From Acetatifactor sp. (GTDB taxonomy: Bacteria > Bacillota > Clostridia > Lachnospirales > Lachnospiraceae): a stretch of 42,752 nucleotides of DNA. The stretch's first letter is position 1, and every line of letters starts with the position of its first letter. The notes under the pieces are model-generated. The model had not been told where the DNA came from and made no database searches. It was given only the letters and a program-made list of their open reading frames with translations. Positions 14,929 to 23,700 of the stretch are shown one piece after another. The stretch is from contig JAHBAA010000041.1 of assembly GCA_018385425.1 (NCBI GenBank), forward strand, positions 1-42,752, in the 5' to 3' direction. A program made the translations under genes and the position numbers.

Positions 14929-15678
14929 CTACTCTGTCTTAGCCTTACGATTTCCGCCCTTTAGGATGGGGCTTAAGGGTTTATAAATCAAAAGAGTCAC
15001 CAAAGATACTGCGGTTCCCTTGATCAGATTTAAGGGTGCCACACAGGCTACCACGAAGCTGACGATGTCTCCCTCTTTCACCAGAGAGTTCACCTCCATG
15101 CCCATACCAATCAGTGCTTCCAAAGGCATCTTATAGAGTGCGGCAAAGGCGGGAAGCAGGTAGATCGCATTGAAGGCGGTTCCAAAAACGGTCAAAACCA
15201 AGGTTCCAGCCACGCAGGCTATGATCGCCATCTTCTTATTCTTACGGAAAGAATAGATCACGGAAGCAGGAATGATCAGGCTGCAGCCCACAGCGAAGTT
15301 AGCCAGTTCTCCCACAAAAGCGGTAGAAGTACCCTTCATCAGAAGCTTTAACAATATCTTGATGAACTCCATCATCACGCCAGGTGCAGGTCCGAATGCA
15401 AAGGACACGATCAAAATCGGAATCTCACTGAAGTCCAGCTTGTAGAAAGGGGGCGCGAAGGGAAGTGGAATCTCAAACAGCATCAGAACCGATGACAGTG
15501 CGGAAAAGATGCCGATGACTGCCATCTTTCTGGTGGTGAAAACGGGCCCTTTCTCGCCGTTTAGCTTCTGCGCCAGCCGTTCAAAGGCCAGTGCAATCAA
15601 AAACAATACCACAATAACCACAAAAAAGCTCAGGACATAGGTGATGCGGCCTGCGGCCGTCTCCAACAATTTACTCAT
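14929..15678 (-). CDS. ribU: ECF transporter substrate-binding protein for riboflavin
   Basis: A 249-residue membrane protein with about six helices of the RibU type, the riboflavin-capturing S component that works with a shared ECF energising module (not in this window). Family traits are the TRKMAVIGIFSALSSVL opening helix and the following LDFSEIPILIVSFAFGP segment. The function call is supported by the FMN riboswitch directly upstream. The ATG at 15678 follows GGAGGAAAAAG; a longer frame to 15831 would run into the riboswitch terminator and is rejected. Confidence 0.9.
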   Translation of the reverse strand: MSKLLETAAGRITYVLSFFVVIVVLFLIALAFERLAQKLNGEKGPVFTTRKMAVIGIFSALSSVLMLFEIPLPFAPPFYKLDFSEIPILIVSFAFGPAPGVMMEFIKILLKLLMKGTSTAFVGELANFAVGCSLIIPASVIYSFRKNKKMAIIACVAGTLVLTVFGTAFNAIYLLPAFAALYKMPLEALIGMGMEVNSLVKEGDIVSFVVACVAPLNLIKGTAVSLVTLLIYKPLSPILKGGNRKAKTE

Positions 15679-15787
15679 TTTCTTTTTCCTCCGTTTTCTT
15701 CCTGCTCCGGTTCCTGAAGCCGAAGCATAGATTTTGCAAGGAAAATTCTTCTGTTCTTTCGCCTTGCAATCTGTCCTCCGCATGCAG

Positions 15788-15819
15788 AAAAAGGCCCTGA
15801 ATCCAATGGACTCAGGGCC
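15788..15819 (-). terminator. Expression-platform terminator of the FMN riboswitch
   Basis: GGCCCTGA and TCAGGGCC form a strong stem followed by TTTTT on the minus strand, between the aptamer and ribU. FMN binding would favour this stop. Confidence 0.88.
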
Positions 15820-15860
15820 GTAAACACACACACAAAGGACACGCTCGCAAAGCGTTCGTT

Positions 15861-15981
15861 CTTTCTTCTTTCATCCAGACTGTACTGTTGGTCCCGGAGT
15901 TACACCGAGTCAGCCCAAGAGATCACTCTTGGGGTCGCGGACTATACCGCCAGTAGGGAATCGCACCCAACCCTGAAGAAT
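15861..15981 (-). ncRNA. FMN riboswitch (RFN element)
   Basis: The minus strand carries the conserved parts in order: CAGGGTTGGGTGCGATTCCC, TACTGGCGGT, AGTCCGCGACC, a variable stem (CCCAAGAGTGATCTCTTGGG), a CTCGGTGTAACTCCGGGACC arm, ACAGT, and AGTCTGGATGAAAGAAGA. This is the RFN consensus. When FMN is bound, ribU transcription is expected to stop at the hairpin at 15788-15819. Confidence 0.95.
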
Positions 15982-16004
15982 TTTCACTTTTCAATTACTT
16001 TTGC

Positions 16005-16033
16005 ATGGTAACACACTGTCTGCAAAAATGCAA
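16005..16033 (-). promoter_or_regulatory. Promoter of the riboswitch-ribU transcript
   Basis: TTGCAT (16028-16033), 17 bases, TACCAT (16005-16010) with an upstream TG on the minus strand, placed about 25 bases before the aptamer. Confidence 0.55.
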
Positions 16034-16050
16034 TACCAATCTGACAAGAA

Positions 16051-16305
16051 TCAGTATCCCCTGTTGTTCTTCTTGATCTTATCGCTGATGGAACGCAGGA
16101 GAAAGCAGATCAGAATCGCAGCCACAGAGATCAAAAGTCCCTTGCTGAGGATCGGTCTCAGTGCCGTTGCATATTCATGCTCATTTTCAAACCCCAGTGT
16201 GTACAGATGCATGGACCAATAGATCCAGTACGCAGTGGCGCCTGCTGCAACCATCCACAGAACAATTCGAATCCCAAAGATAATCTTGACTATTCTATCT
16301 CCCAT
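16051..16305 (-). CDS. Small two-helix membrane protein
   Basis: An 84-residue protein with two clear membrane helices (about residues 8-32 and 55-70) and a basic C-terminus. It is not recognised. Its ATG follows GGAGGAGGTACAAG and sits 16 bases after the stop of the ABC exporter gene, so it is the last gene of the MarR-ABC operon. It may be an accessory of the exporter; no motif proves this. Confidence 0.7.
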   Translation of the reverse strand: MGDRIVKIIFGIRIVLWMVAAGATAYWIYWSMHLYTLGFENEHEYATALRPILSKGLLISVAAILICFLLRSISDKIKKNNRGY

Positions 16306-16321
16306 CTTGTACCTCCTCCGA

Positions 16322-18280
16322 TTATTGTGCCATAGCGTTGCCGGTATATAACTGGTAATATTTTCCCTTCTGTTCGATCAACTGGTCATGGGTACCGCGC
16401 TCAATGATGCGTCCCTGCTCCAGCACGATGATGCAGTCACTGTTCTTGACGGTGGAGAGTCTGTGGGCAATGACGAAGTTGGTTCTGCCCTTCATCAATG
16501 CATCCATTCCCTGCTGTACCAGCTTCTCGGTTCTGGTATCGATGGAACTGGTCGCCTCATCCAGAATCAGTACGGGAGGATCGGCGATAGCGGCTCTTGC
16601 AATGGCAAGAAGCTGTCTCTGTCCCTGGCTTAAGTTTGCACCGTCTCCGTGGAGCATAGTGTTATAGCCTTCGGGAAGTCTTCGGATAAAGCCGTCCGCA
16701 TTGGCAAGCTTAGCAGCCTGTATGACCTCCTCATCGGTGGCATCCAGCTTACCGTACCGGATATTCTCCATGACCGTTCCTGTGAAAAGATGGGTATCCT
16801 GAAGCACGATACCCAGAGACCGTCTCAAATCTTTCTTCTTGATCTTGGTGATATTGATGCCATCGTAACGGATCTTACCGTCCTGGATATCATAGAAGCG
16901 GTTGATCAAGTTGGTAATGGTAGTTTTGCCTGCTCCGGTTGCACCTACGAAAGCGATCTTCTGACCGGGCTTAGCAAAGAGCTCCACATCATGCAGCACG
17001 ATCTTCTCGTCTGTATAGCCAAAGTCCACGCCGTCAAAAACAACGTCTCCCTTCAGCTCTGTGTAGGTCGTCTCACCAGTCTGGCTGTGATAGTGCTTCC
17101 ATGCCCACAGTCCGGTACGCTTCTCAGACTCTTCGATCTCGCCCCGGCCGTTCTTTTTGGCATTCACCAGCTCAACATAGCCCTCATCCAGCTCCGGTGT
17201 CTCATCCATCAGCTTGAAGAAACGATCTGCACCTGCCAGAGCCATCACGATACTGTTGAGCTGCTGGCTGACCTGGTTGATGGGCATGCTGAAGGACTTG
17301 TTTAAGTTTAAGAAGCTTGCCAGAGCACCCAGGGTCAGGCCCGAAACACCGGTCACTGCCAGTACACCGCCTACCACTGCACAGACAACGTAGCTTAAGT
17401 TTCCCAACTGGGCATTGACGGGTCCCATAATGTTGGCAAACTTGTTTGCCTTATAAGCACTGTCACAGAGGTATTCATTCAGGTCCAGGAACTCATCCAG
17501 GCTCTCCTGCTCATGGCAGAACACCTTGACCACCTTCTGACCGGTCATCGTCTCCTCGATGCAGCCGTTTAACTGTCCCAGTGCCTGCTGCTGTGCCATG
17601 AAGAAACGTCCGCTCAAAGAACCGATCTTCTTGGTGCAGACCAGCATCACACCCACCATCACCAGCGTAGCGATCGTCAGGGGAATATCCAGGGCGATCA
17701 TGGCAGCCAGGGTGCTGACAACGGTAATCGCGCTGTTGACAAACTGCGGAATACTCTGGCTGATCAGCTGTCGGATGGTCTCAATATCGTTGGTATAAAG
17801 CGACATGATCTCACCGTGGGGATGGGTATCGAAATACTTGATTGGCAGCTGCTCCATCTTGGTGAACATATCGTCACGAAGGCTTCGCATGGTTCCCTGG
17901 GTGATATAGATCATCATTCTGGACTGGGTAAAGGAGGCTACAACTCCCAGCACGTAAAAGCATGCCACCCTTGTCATCGCAGCAGTCAACGGTCCGAAAT
18001 CGGGATTCTGCTTTCCGATCAGGGGTACGATATAGTCATCGATCAGCGTCTTCAGGAACAGAGTTCCCTGCAGAGAAGCAAAGACGGTGACAAAGATACA
18101 GATCAGTACAATGACCCATCTCACCGCATATTTTTTGAAGGAGTAGCCAAGGGTTCGTGAGAGCAGCTTCCCGGGATTGGCGATCTTCGGCTTGGCCCCA
18201 CGGGGTCCTCTGGGTCCGGGTCCATGCTTAGGTCCTTCCACTACCTTGCGGTTGTATTTCATTCTTCTTTCTTCCGCCAT
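16322..18280 (-). CDS. ABC exporter half-transporter with the catalytic nucleotide site
   Basis: A 652-residue protein: a basic, proline- and glycine-rich N-terminal tail (about 1-40), six membrane helices (50-340), and an ATPase domain from about 410. The Walker A is GATGAGKTT, the Walker B ends VLILDEATS with the catalytic Glu, and the switch His is present (IAHRLST). Its signature is LSQGQ instead of LSGGQ. An insert of about 40 residues precedes the ATPase core. It pairs with the gene two bases upstream as a heterodimeric multidrug or lipid exporter of the TM287/288, BmrCD, TmrAB kind. Confidence 0.92.
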   Translation of the reverse strand: MAEERRMKYNRKVVEGPKHGPGPRGPRGAKPKIANPGKLLSRTLGYSFKKYAVRWVIVLICIFVTVFASLQGTLFLKTLIDDYIVPLIGKQNPDFGPLTAAMTRVACFYVLGVVASFTQSRMMIYITQGTMRSLRDDMFTKMEQLPIKYFDTHPHGEIMSLYTNDIETIRQLISQSIPQFVNSAITVVSTLAAMIALDIPLTIATLVMVGVMLVCTKKIGSLSGRFFMAQQQALGQLNGCIEETMTGQKVVKVFCHEQESLDEFLDLNEYLCDSAYKANKFANIMGPVNAQLGNLSYVVCAVVGGVLAVTGVSGLTLGALASFLNLNKSFSMPINQVSQQLNSIVMALAGADRFFKLMDETPELDEGYVELVNAKKNGRGEIEESEKRTGLWAWKHYHSQTGETTYTELKGDVVFDGVDFGYTDEKIVLHDVELFAKPGQKIAFVGATGAGKTTITNLINRFYDIQDGKIRYDGINITKIKKKDLRRSLGIVLQDTHLFTGTVMENIRYGKLDATDEEVIQAAKLANADGFIRRLPEGYNTMLHGDGANLSQGQRQLLAIARAAIADPPVLILDEATSSIDTRTEKLVQQGMDALMKGRTNFVIAHRLSTVKNSDCIIVLEQGRIIERGTHDQLIEQKGKYYQLYTGNAMAQ

Positions 18281-18282
18281 CC

Positions 18283-20031
18283 TTAGTTTCCTCCTTTCTC
18301 ATCAAAGTCGCCGCTTCCGCCCATCTGAGACTCATATACCTCGCGGTAGATCTCATTGGTCTTCAGCAATTCCTCGTGGGTTCCGAATGCATCGATCTTA
18401 CCCTCATTCATCACAATGATCTTATCTGCATGCTCCACGCTGGAGATTCGCTGTGCAATAATCAGCTTGGTAGTTCCGGGGATCACTTCCTTGAAAGCCT
18501 TTCTGATCTTCGCATCGGTTGCCGTATCCACTGCGCTGGTGGAATCATCCAGGATCAGGATCTTGGGTTTCTTCAAGAGTGCCCTGGCGATACAGAGTCT
18601 CTGCTTCTGTCCGCCGGAAACATTGGTGCCGCCTTGTTCGATAAAGGTCTCATATTTCTCGGGCATCTTCTGTATAAATTCATCGGCACATGCCATCTCG
18701 CAGGCACGTCTGCACTCTTCCTCGGTTGCATTCTTGTCTCCCCAGCGAAGGTTCTCCAGAATCGTTCCGGAGAAGAGGACATTATTCTGCAGCACAACAG
18801 AAACCTGATTTCTGAGAGCCTCGCAATCATACTCTCTCACATCCACGCCTCCTACCTTCAGTGAACCGGAGGTGACATCGTAAAGTCTGCTGATCAGATT
18901 GACCAGACTGGATTTTGCACTGCCGGTGCCGCCGATGATACCGATGGTCTGTCCGGAAGCGATCTCTAGGTTGATATTCTTCAAAACCGGTTCATCCGCA
19001 TCCTTTTTGTAGCTGAAACAAACATTCTCAAAGGAAATGCTGCCGTCTTTCACCTGAGAGACGGGGTTTTCGGGATTGGTGAGATCTGCTTTCTCCTCCA
19101 GCACCTCGCAGATACGCTTTGCACTGGCGGCAGACATGGTCATCATGACAAAGATCATGGAGAGCATCATCAGGTTCATCAGAATATTCATACAATAGGT
19201 CAGCATACTCATCAGCTGTCCCGTGGTCAGGCTATCCTGGATGATCATATGGGCACCCAGCCAGCTGATGGCAAGGATACAGGTATAGACTGTCAGGTTC
19301 ATTACCGGGCTGTTCCAGGAAACTACCTTCTCCGCCTTACAGAAGATGTCGTAGATTCCGCTGCTGGCGCGCTTGAATTTCTCCGTCTCGTACTCTTCCC
19401 GGACATAGGCCTTCACCACGCGGATGGCGGATACATTCTCCTGCACACTCTCGTTCAGCACATCATATCTGGGAAATGCCTGGCTGAAATACTTGGTTGC
19501 AGTGGATACGATAATGGCAAGAATGGCGCCGAGGAACACGACCGCGATCAGATACACACTGGCCAGCTTCGGACTGATATAGAAGGACATGAGCATGGCA
19601 AAGAGCAGACTGAAGGGTGCACGCATACACATTCTCAGGATCATCTGATAGGCATTCTGAATATTTGTCACATCGGTAGTCAGTCTTGTGATCAGTCCGG
19701 AGGTGCTGAACTTATCGATGTTGGAAAAGCTGAAGGTCTGGATATTCTCATACATCGCTTTTCGCAGGTTCTTGGCAAAGCCTGTGGAAGCCTTGGCTCC
19801 GTACACACCTCCGCCGATACCGAACATCAGACTGAGTACGCCTGCCAGAAGCATCAGCACTCCCACAAAATAAATATGTTTCAGATCCCCCTTGTTGACG
19901 CCATCATCAATAATCGATGCCATCAACAGCGGAAGGATGGTCTCCATGATGACCTCACCGATCATAAAGATGGGGGTCAGGATTGAGGCTCTCTTATACT
20001 CCTTGATATGAGCTGCAAGAGTTTTAATCAT
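18283..20031 (-). CDS. ABC exporter half-transporter with the degenerate nucleotide site
   Basis: A 582-residue half-transporter with six membrane helices (about 15-300) and an ATPase domain. Three active-site changes are visible: Walker A GGTGSAKS has Ala372 where Gly is usual, the Walker B ILILDDSTS has Asp496 in place of the catalytic Glu, and the switch residue is Gln527 (IIAQRIS) in place of His. Its signature VSGGQ is normal and would complete the partner's active site. This is the known asymmetric pattern of heterodimeric exporters. Its start overlaps the MarR stop by four bases. Confidence 0.92.
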   Translation of the reverse strand: MIKTLAAHIKEYKRASILTPIFMIGEVIMETILPLLMASIIDDGVNKGDLKHIYFVGVLMLLAGVLSLMFGIGGGVYGAKASTGFAKNLRKAMYENIQTFSFSNIDKFSTSGLITRLTTDVTNIQNAYQMILRMCMRAPFSLLFAMLMSFYISPKLASVYLIAVVFLGAILAIIVSTATKYFSQAFPRYDVLNESVQENVSAIRVVKAYVREEYETEKFKRASSGIYDIFCKAEKVVSWNSPVMNLTVYTCILAISWLGAHMIIQDSLTTGQLMSMLTYCMNILMNLMMLSMIFVMMTMSAASAKRICEVLEEKADLTNPENPVSQVKDGSISFENVCFSYKKDADEPVLKNINLEIASGQTIGIIGGTGSAKSSLVNLISRLYDVTSGSLKVGGVDVREYDCEALRNQVSVVLQNNVLFSGTILENLRWGDKNATEEECRRACEMACADEFIQKMPEKYETFIEQGGTNVSGGQKQRLCIARALLKKPKILILDDSTSAVDTATDAKIRKAFKEVIPGTTKLIIAQRISSVEHADKIIVMNEGKIDAFGTHEELLKTNEIYREVYESQMGGSGDFDEKGGN

Positions 20032-20531
20032 TTTTCCACTTCCTTTCCTGATATTGCACTCTGTAATTCTTCCGATCCCAATTCCTGCTGCCAGGCCTCC
20101 AGATTCTTCATCACACGCCCCAGATAGGAATCGAACTGAGCGATCTCCTCCGGTGTCATCCCCTGCAGCATTCTCTCATTCATCTCACGAATATGCTCCT
20201 CCACTCTGGCGTGGTTGGTGGCTGCTGCTTCAGTCATCAGGATCCGTTTCAGCCTGGCATCTTTGTCCAGGCTTCTGCGAACGATCAGGCCCCGCTTTTC
20301 CATGACCTGAAGGGTATTAGTGGCAGTGGCCCGGGAGATTCGAAATTCCTTCTCAATATCCTTCTGATACACAGCGCTGTCCCTGTGATGAAATAAATAT
20401 CCCAAAATCCCGCCCTGCAGCTGCGTCTGTGGGGCAATATCCGATTTGGGAACTGTCTTACTGATAATATCCTTCACCTGATTATGTATGACCCGCAGGG
20501 TAAAGGAGATATACCGGTTTTTCCTGTCCAT
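20028..20531 (-). CDS. MarR-family transcriptional regulator
   Basis: A 167-residue winged-helix regulator with a typical MarR core: YQKDIEKEFRISRATATNTLQVMEKRGLI (recognition helix) and the wing RRSLDKDARLKRILMTEAA. GGAAGGAG lies before the ATG. It heads the ABC exporter operon with translational coupling, and paired palindromes overlap its promoter, so it most likely represses the operon until a drug-like ligand binds. Confidence 0.9.
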   Translation of the reverse strand: MDRKNRYISFTLRVIHNQVKDIISKTVPKSDIAPQTQLQGGILGYLFHHRDSAVYQKDIEKEFRISRATATNTLQVMEKRGLIVRRSLDKDARLKRILMTEAAATNHARVEEHIREMNERMLQGMTPEEIAQFDSYLGRVMKNLEAWQQELGSEELQSAISGKEVEK

Positions 20532-20559
20532 AGTTTCCTAAACTCCTTCCTTGGCACTC

Positions 20560-20661
20560 ACAAATTCCCTCTGCTTCGCAGAGTCGTCTCTGCGTGACTT
20601 CTGAATTTGTTCGTGTTCGCTCGGGTGAAACCAAATAACTGCTGCGCAGTTGCTTGGTTTC
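20560..20661. repeat. Two adjacent REP-like hairpins in the MarR leader
   Basis: The first has arms ACAAATTC and GAATTTGT (20560-20610) enclosing CTCTGC-TTC-GCAGAG. The second has arms GAAACCAA and TTGGTTTC (20627-20661) enclosing AACTGC-TGC-GCAGTT. The core CTGCTGCGCAG of the second also occurs in the palindrome downstream of guaA (13756-13766). They lie in the 5' leader of the MarR transcript. Confidence 0.6.
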
Positions 20662-20678
20662 CTTCCTCGCTCCAAAAA

Positions 20679-20740
20679 GTTAGCAAGCTAACTTCTATTG
20701 TTAGCTTGCTAACTTTATCACGTACAGACAAAAAAGTCAA
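20679..20740 (-). promoter_or_regulatory. Promoter and double MarR operator of the exporter operon
   Basis: Minus strand: TTGACT (20735-20740), 17 bases, TAAAGT (20712-20717) with TG upstream. Two palindromes follow: GTTAGC-TT-GCTAAC (20700-20713), touching the -10, and GTTAGC-AA-GCTAAC (20679-20692), just past the start point. Their centres are 21 bases apart, two helix turns, so two MarR dimers could sit on one face. Confidence 0.85.
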
Positions 20741-20748
20741 TGAATTTT

Positions 20749-23130
20749 TTATGAACTTTTCTGAATTTTCATGGTGAGGGAGATTCTCTTCTTCGCTGTG
20801 TCCACGGACAGCACCTGCACCTCCACAATGTCTCCCACACTGACAGCCTCCAGAGGATGCTTGATAAAACGATCTGTGATCTGAGAGATATGTACCAGAC
20901 CGTCCTGATGTACTCCAATGTCCACAAAGACACCGAAGTCGATGACATTGCGCACCGTACCCTTCAGGATCATGCCGGGCTTTAAGTCCTTCATCTCCAA
21001 TACATCGCTTCGAAGGATGGGTCTGGGCATATCGTCTCTGGGGTCACGGGCAGGCTTCTCCAGTTCCTTCAGAATGTCGGTGAGCGTAATCACTCCGACT
21101 CCCAGTTCCTCCGCCAGTTTTTTCTTGTCCGGAATCCTTTTTTCCAGACCGTATACCTGTGCGTTCCGGGTTCCTTCGGTATCCTTCCTGTTTTTTACTG
21201 GGGTATCATTGTCCAGTGTCATACCGTTCAGTGCAGCAGCCAGCGCTTTGCCCATGGCAGTGTTTGTATTCTGCACCTGAATCGGCTTCTTTTTCGGTGC
21301 AGCAGGGGTTTTCCTGTCAGTGGATCCGCCTGCAATACTTCCCGCCTTTTTCGCCGCTGCAAGCTTTTTCTGAGTCTCCCGGACATCCTCCATGGTAAGT
21401 CCCAGCTTCTCCAGCAGCTTTTCCGCTGCGCCATAGGACTCCGGGTGTACACTGGTGGCATCCAAAGGGTTCTCTCCATCTAAAATACGCAGGAAGCCGG
21501 CACACTGTTCATAGGCCTTGGGACCCAGCTTTGCCACCTTCAGCAGCTGCTTTCGATTGGTGAAGCGGCCATTGGCCTCGCGGTACTCCACAATATTCTT
21601 CGCAATGGTCTTGTTGATGCCGGAGATGTACTCCAACAGAGAGGCGGAAGCAGTATTCAGGTCCACACCGACTCTGTTCACGCAATCCTCCACCACACCG
21701 CTCAACGCCTCGCCAAGTTTTTTCTGATTCATATCATGCTGATACTGCCCAACACCGATAGATCTGGGATCGATCTTCACCAGCTCTGCCAGGGGATCCT
21801 GCAGTCTTCTGGCGATGGAGGCTGCGCTTCTCTGACCCACATCGAAGTTGGGGAACTCCTCGGTGGCAAGCTTGCTGGCGGAATACACGCTGGCCCCTGC
21901 CTCGTTGACGATCACATACTGTACCGGGCGGTCCAGTTCCTTCAAGAGTTCCACGATGATCTGCTCCGATTCTCTGGATGCGGTACCGTTACCCACAGAG
22001 ATCAGGTCGATTCCGTACTTGCGGATCAATCGCTTCAGTTCAGCCTTTGCCTCTTCTACCTTGTTCTGGGGTGCTGTGGGGTAGATCACCTTGGTATCCA
22101 GCACCTTTCCTGTTGCGTCCACAACAGCCAGCTTACAGCCCGTTCGAAATGCGGGATCCCAGCCCAATACAACCTTGCCGGCGATGGGCGGCTGCAGCAG
22201 CAATTGCTCCAGATTCTTTCCGAAGACGGAGATGGCACCATCCTCAGCCTTCTCTGTCATCTCGCTGCGGATCTCCCGCTCGATGGCAGGTGCAATCAGA
22301 CGAGTGTATGCATCCTCGATAGCCTCCTGCAAAACAGGCGTCGTATAGGGATTGTCGTTGGTGAGCGTTTTTTTCTGCAAATACTGCAGGATCCTCTCCT
22401 GCGGTGCGTTGACCTTCACCGTCAGCACCTTCTCCGCCTCGCCGCGGTTCAGGGCCAGCACTCGATGTCCCGCCACCTTTTTCACAGGCTCCTCATAGGC
22501 GTAATACATCTCGTACACACTCTGTGCCTTGGGATCCTTTGCAGTGCCGGTGACGATTCCCTGGTCCACGGTCAGTTCTCTGATGTAGGCGCGATACTCT
22601 GCATTATCGGAGATACCCTCTGCAATGATGTCCATAGCACCCTGCAGTGCCTCTTCTGCACTCTTCACCTGTTTCTCTGCTTCCGCAGTTTCTCCGGTGA
22701 TATACTTTGCGGCCTCTGTCAGAACCGGTTCCTTCGCGCTCTGCTCCAGAAGATATTCAGCCAAAGGCTCTAAGCCTTTCTCCTTTGCAACACTTGCTCT
22801 GGTCTTTCTCTTTGGCCGATAAGGACGATAATAGTCCTCCACGGCCACCAGTGTCTCTGCCGCCAGTATTTTTGCTTTCAGTTCCTCGGTCAGCATCCCC
22901 TGCTCCTCGATGCTGCCCAGTACCTGTTCCTTCTTTTCCTCCAGATTTCGAAGATAGGTTAGACGCTCGTGAAGATTTCGAAGCTGTTCATCGTTCAGCG
23001 ATCCGGTGACCTCCTTGCGGTATCTGGAGATAAAGGGAATGGTGTTTCCCTCATCGATCAGCTTTACCGCAGCCTCCACCTGCCATTTCTCTACTTTTAA
23101 TTCTTCTTTCAATTTCAGAATGATATCCAT
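20749..23130 (-). CDS. tex: Tex-family RNA-binding protein with S1 domain
   Basis: A 793-residue Tex protein, a conserved nucleic-acid binder of the cytoplasm linked to transcription and RNA turnover. In order: the helical N-terminal Tex domain (IPFISRYRKEVTGSLNDEQL near residue 30), a YqgF-like RNase H fold (VVLGWDPAFRTGCKLAVVD, about 310-440), tandem helix-hairpin-helix motifs (DLNTASASLLEYISGINKT, about 480-550), a lysine/proline-rich linker longer than in most relatives, and a C-terminal S1 domain (LKPGMILKGTVRNVIDFGVF onward). The ATG at 23130 follows GGAGGAAT; upstream ATG 23187 has no good site. Confidence 0.93.
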   Translation of the reverse strand: MDIILKLKEELKVEKWQVEAAVKLIDEGNTIPFISRYRKEVTGSLNDEQLRNLHERLTYLRNLEEKKEQVLGSIEEQGMLTEELKAKILAAETLVAVEDYYRPYRPKRKTRASVAKEKGLEPLAEYLLEQSAKEPVLTEAAKYITGETAEAEKQVKSAEEALQGAMDIIAEGISDNAEYRAYIRELTVDQGIVTGTAKDPKAQSVYEMYYAYEEPVKKVAGHRVLALNRGEAEKVLTVKVNAPQERILQYLQKKTLTNDNPYTTPVLQEAIEDAYTRLIAPAIEREIRSEMTEKAEDGAISVFGKNLEQLLLQPPIAGKVVLGWDPAFRTGCKLAVVDATGKVLDTKVIYPTAPQNKVEEAKAELKRLIRKYGIDLISVGNGTASRESEQIIVELLKELDRPVQYVIVNEAGASVYSASKLATEEFPNFDVGQRSAASIARRLQDPLAELVKIDPRSIGVGQYQHDMNQKKLGEALSGVVEDCVNRVGVDLNTASASLLEYISGINKTIAKNIVEYREANGRFTNRKQLLKVAKLGPKAYEQCAGFLRILDGENPLDATSVHPESYGAAEKLLEKLGLTMEDVRETQKKLAAAKKAGSIAGGSTDRKTPAAPKKKPIQVQNTNTAMGKALAAALNGMTLDNDTPVKNRKDTEGTRNAQVYGLEKRIPDKKKLAEELGVGVITLTDILKELEKPARDPRDDMPRPILRSDVLEMKDLKPGMILKGTVRNVIDFGVFVDIGVHQDGLVHISQITDRFIKHPLEAVSVGDIVEVQVLSVDTAKKRISLTMKIQKSS

Positions 23131-23195
23131 ATTCCTCCAGCCTTTCTGTATCGGTCCTTCCGGGAAGTATACTGCGTGCTTCCCCAAACACTCCT

Positions 23196-23224
23196 ATTAT
23201 ATCTGAAAAAGGGCTTTGCCGCAA
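23196..23224 (-). promoter_or_regulatory. Promoter of tex
   Basis: Minus strand TTGCGG (23219-23224), 17 bases, TATAAT (23196-23201). Confidence 0.65.
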
Positions 23225-23254
23225 TGTAAAAAAAGCCTTTCCGGCGATACACCT

Positions 23255-23283
23255 TTGACAGAACAGTACAAAAATGATACATT
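23255..23283 (+). promoter_or_regulatory. Promoter of the rightward membrane-protein pair
   Basis: TTGACA (23255-23260), 17 bases, TACATT (23278-23283) with a TG one base before it. It diverges from the tex promoter. Confidence 0.72.
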
Positions 23284-23317
23284 GATTCTATTGATATTTT
23301 TAGGAGGGAGGTCCCCT

Positions 23318-23677
23318 ATGAATTCCGATAACCGTCATCTGACCAATCCGAATTTTACCACAGCTGCGTTTGTCTGTGGAATCCTTGCCATCACACTCAG
23401 TTGTCTGTATCTTTCCCTTCCCCTTGGAGCTTTGGGACTGGTGTTTGTGACCCTGAATCTTCGTCATCGCACACCGATAGATCGTCCCACACAGTATGCG
23501 CTGTGTTTCAATGTTTCCGCCTGCATTTACGGTGCCTACGGACTGTTTCGGCTGTATCAGCAGGTACAGCTCTTGCTCAGCGATCCGGCTTATCTGGAGA
23601 AGCTGAACAAAATGTATCAGACCATGTATGACGCAAATATGCAGAGCATTCTCCGGAATAGCCCTGCACTGAAATAA
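23318..23677 (+). CDS. Small DUF4190-like membrane protein
   Basis: A 119-residue protein with two membrane helices (about 14-45 and 60-82), separated by a short polar loop with RHRTPIDRP. This resembles the two-helix DUF4190-type proteins, though the match is by overall form only. The ATG at 23318 has GGAGG six bases upstream. It is followed after 23 bases by a DUF975-type gene with which it is probably co-transcribed. Function unknown. Confidence 0.65.
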   Translation: MNSDNRHLTNPNFTTAAFVCGILAITLSCLYLSLPLGALGLVFVTLNLRHRTPIDRPTQYALCFNVSACIYGAYGLFRLYQQVQLLLSDPAYLEKLNKMYQTMYDANMQSILRNSPALK

Positions 23678-23700
23678 TATGATCGGAAAGGATGCTGCCT

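Noticed and set aside
14929-15831. 300-codon version of ribU
   Set aside because: The extra 51 codons lie in the leader after the riboswitch and reach into its terminator; ATG 15678 has a strong ribosome site.
19249-19986. 245-codon rightward frame opposite the ABC exporter gene
   Set aside because: Antisense shadow; His/Gln-rich composition typical of reverse-frame artefacts.
21736-22773. 345-codon rightward frame opposite tex
   Set aside because: Antisense shadow of a conserved gene.
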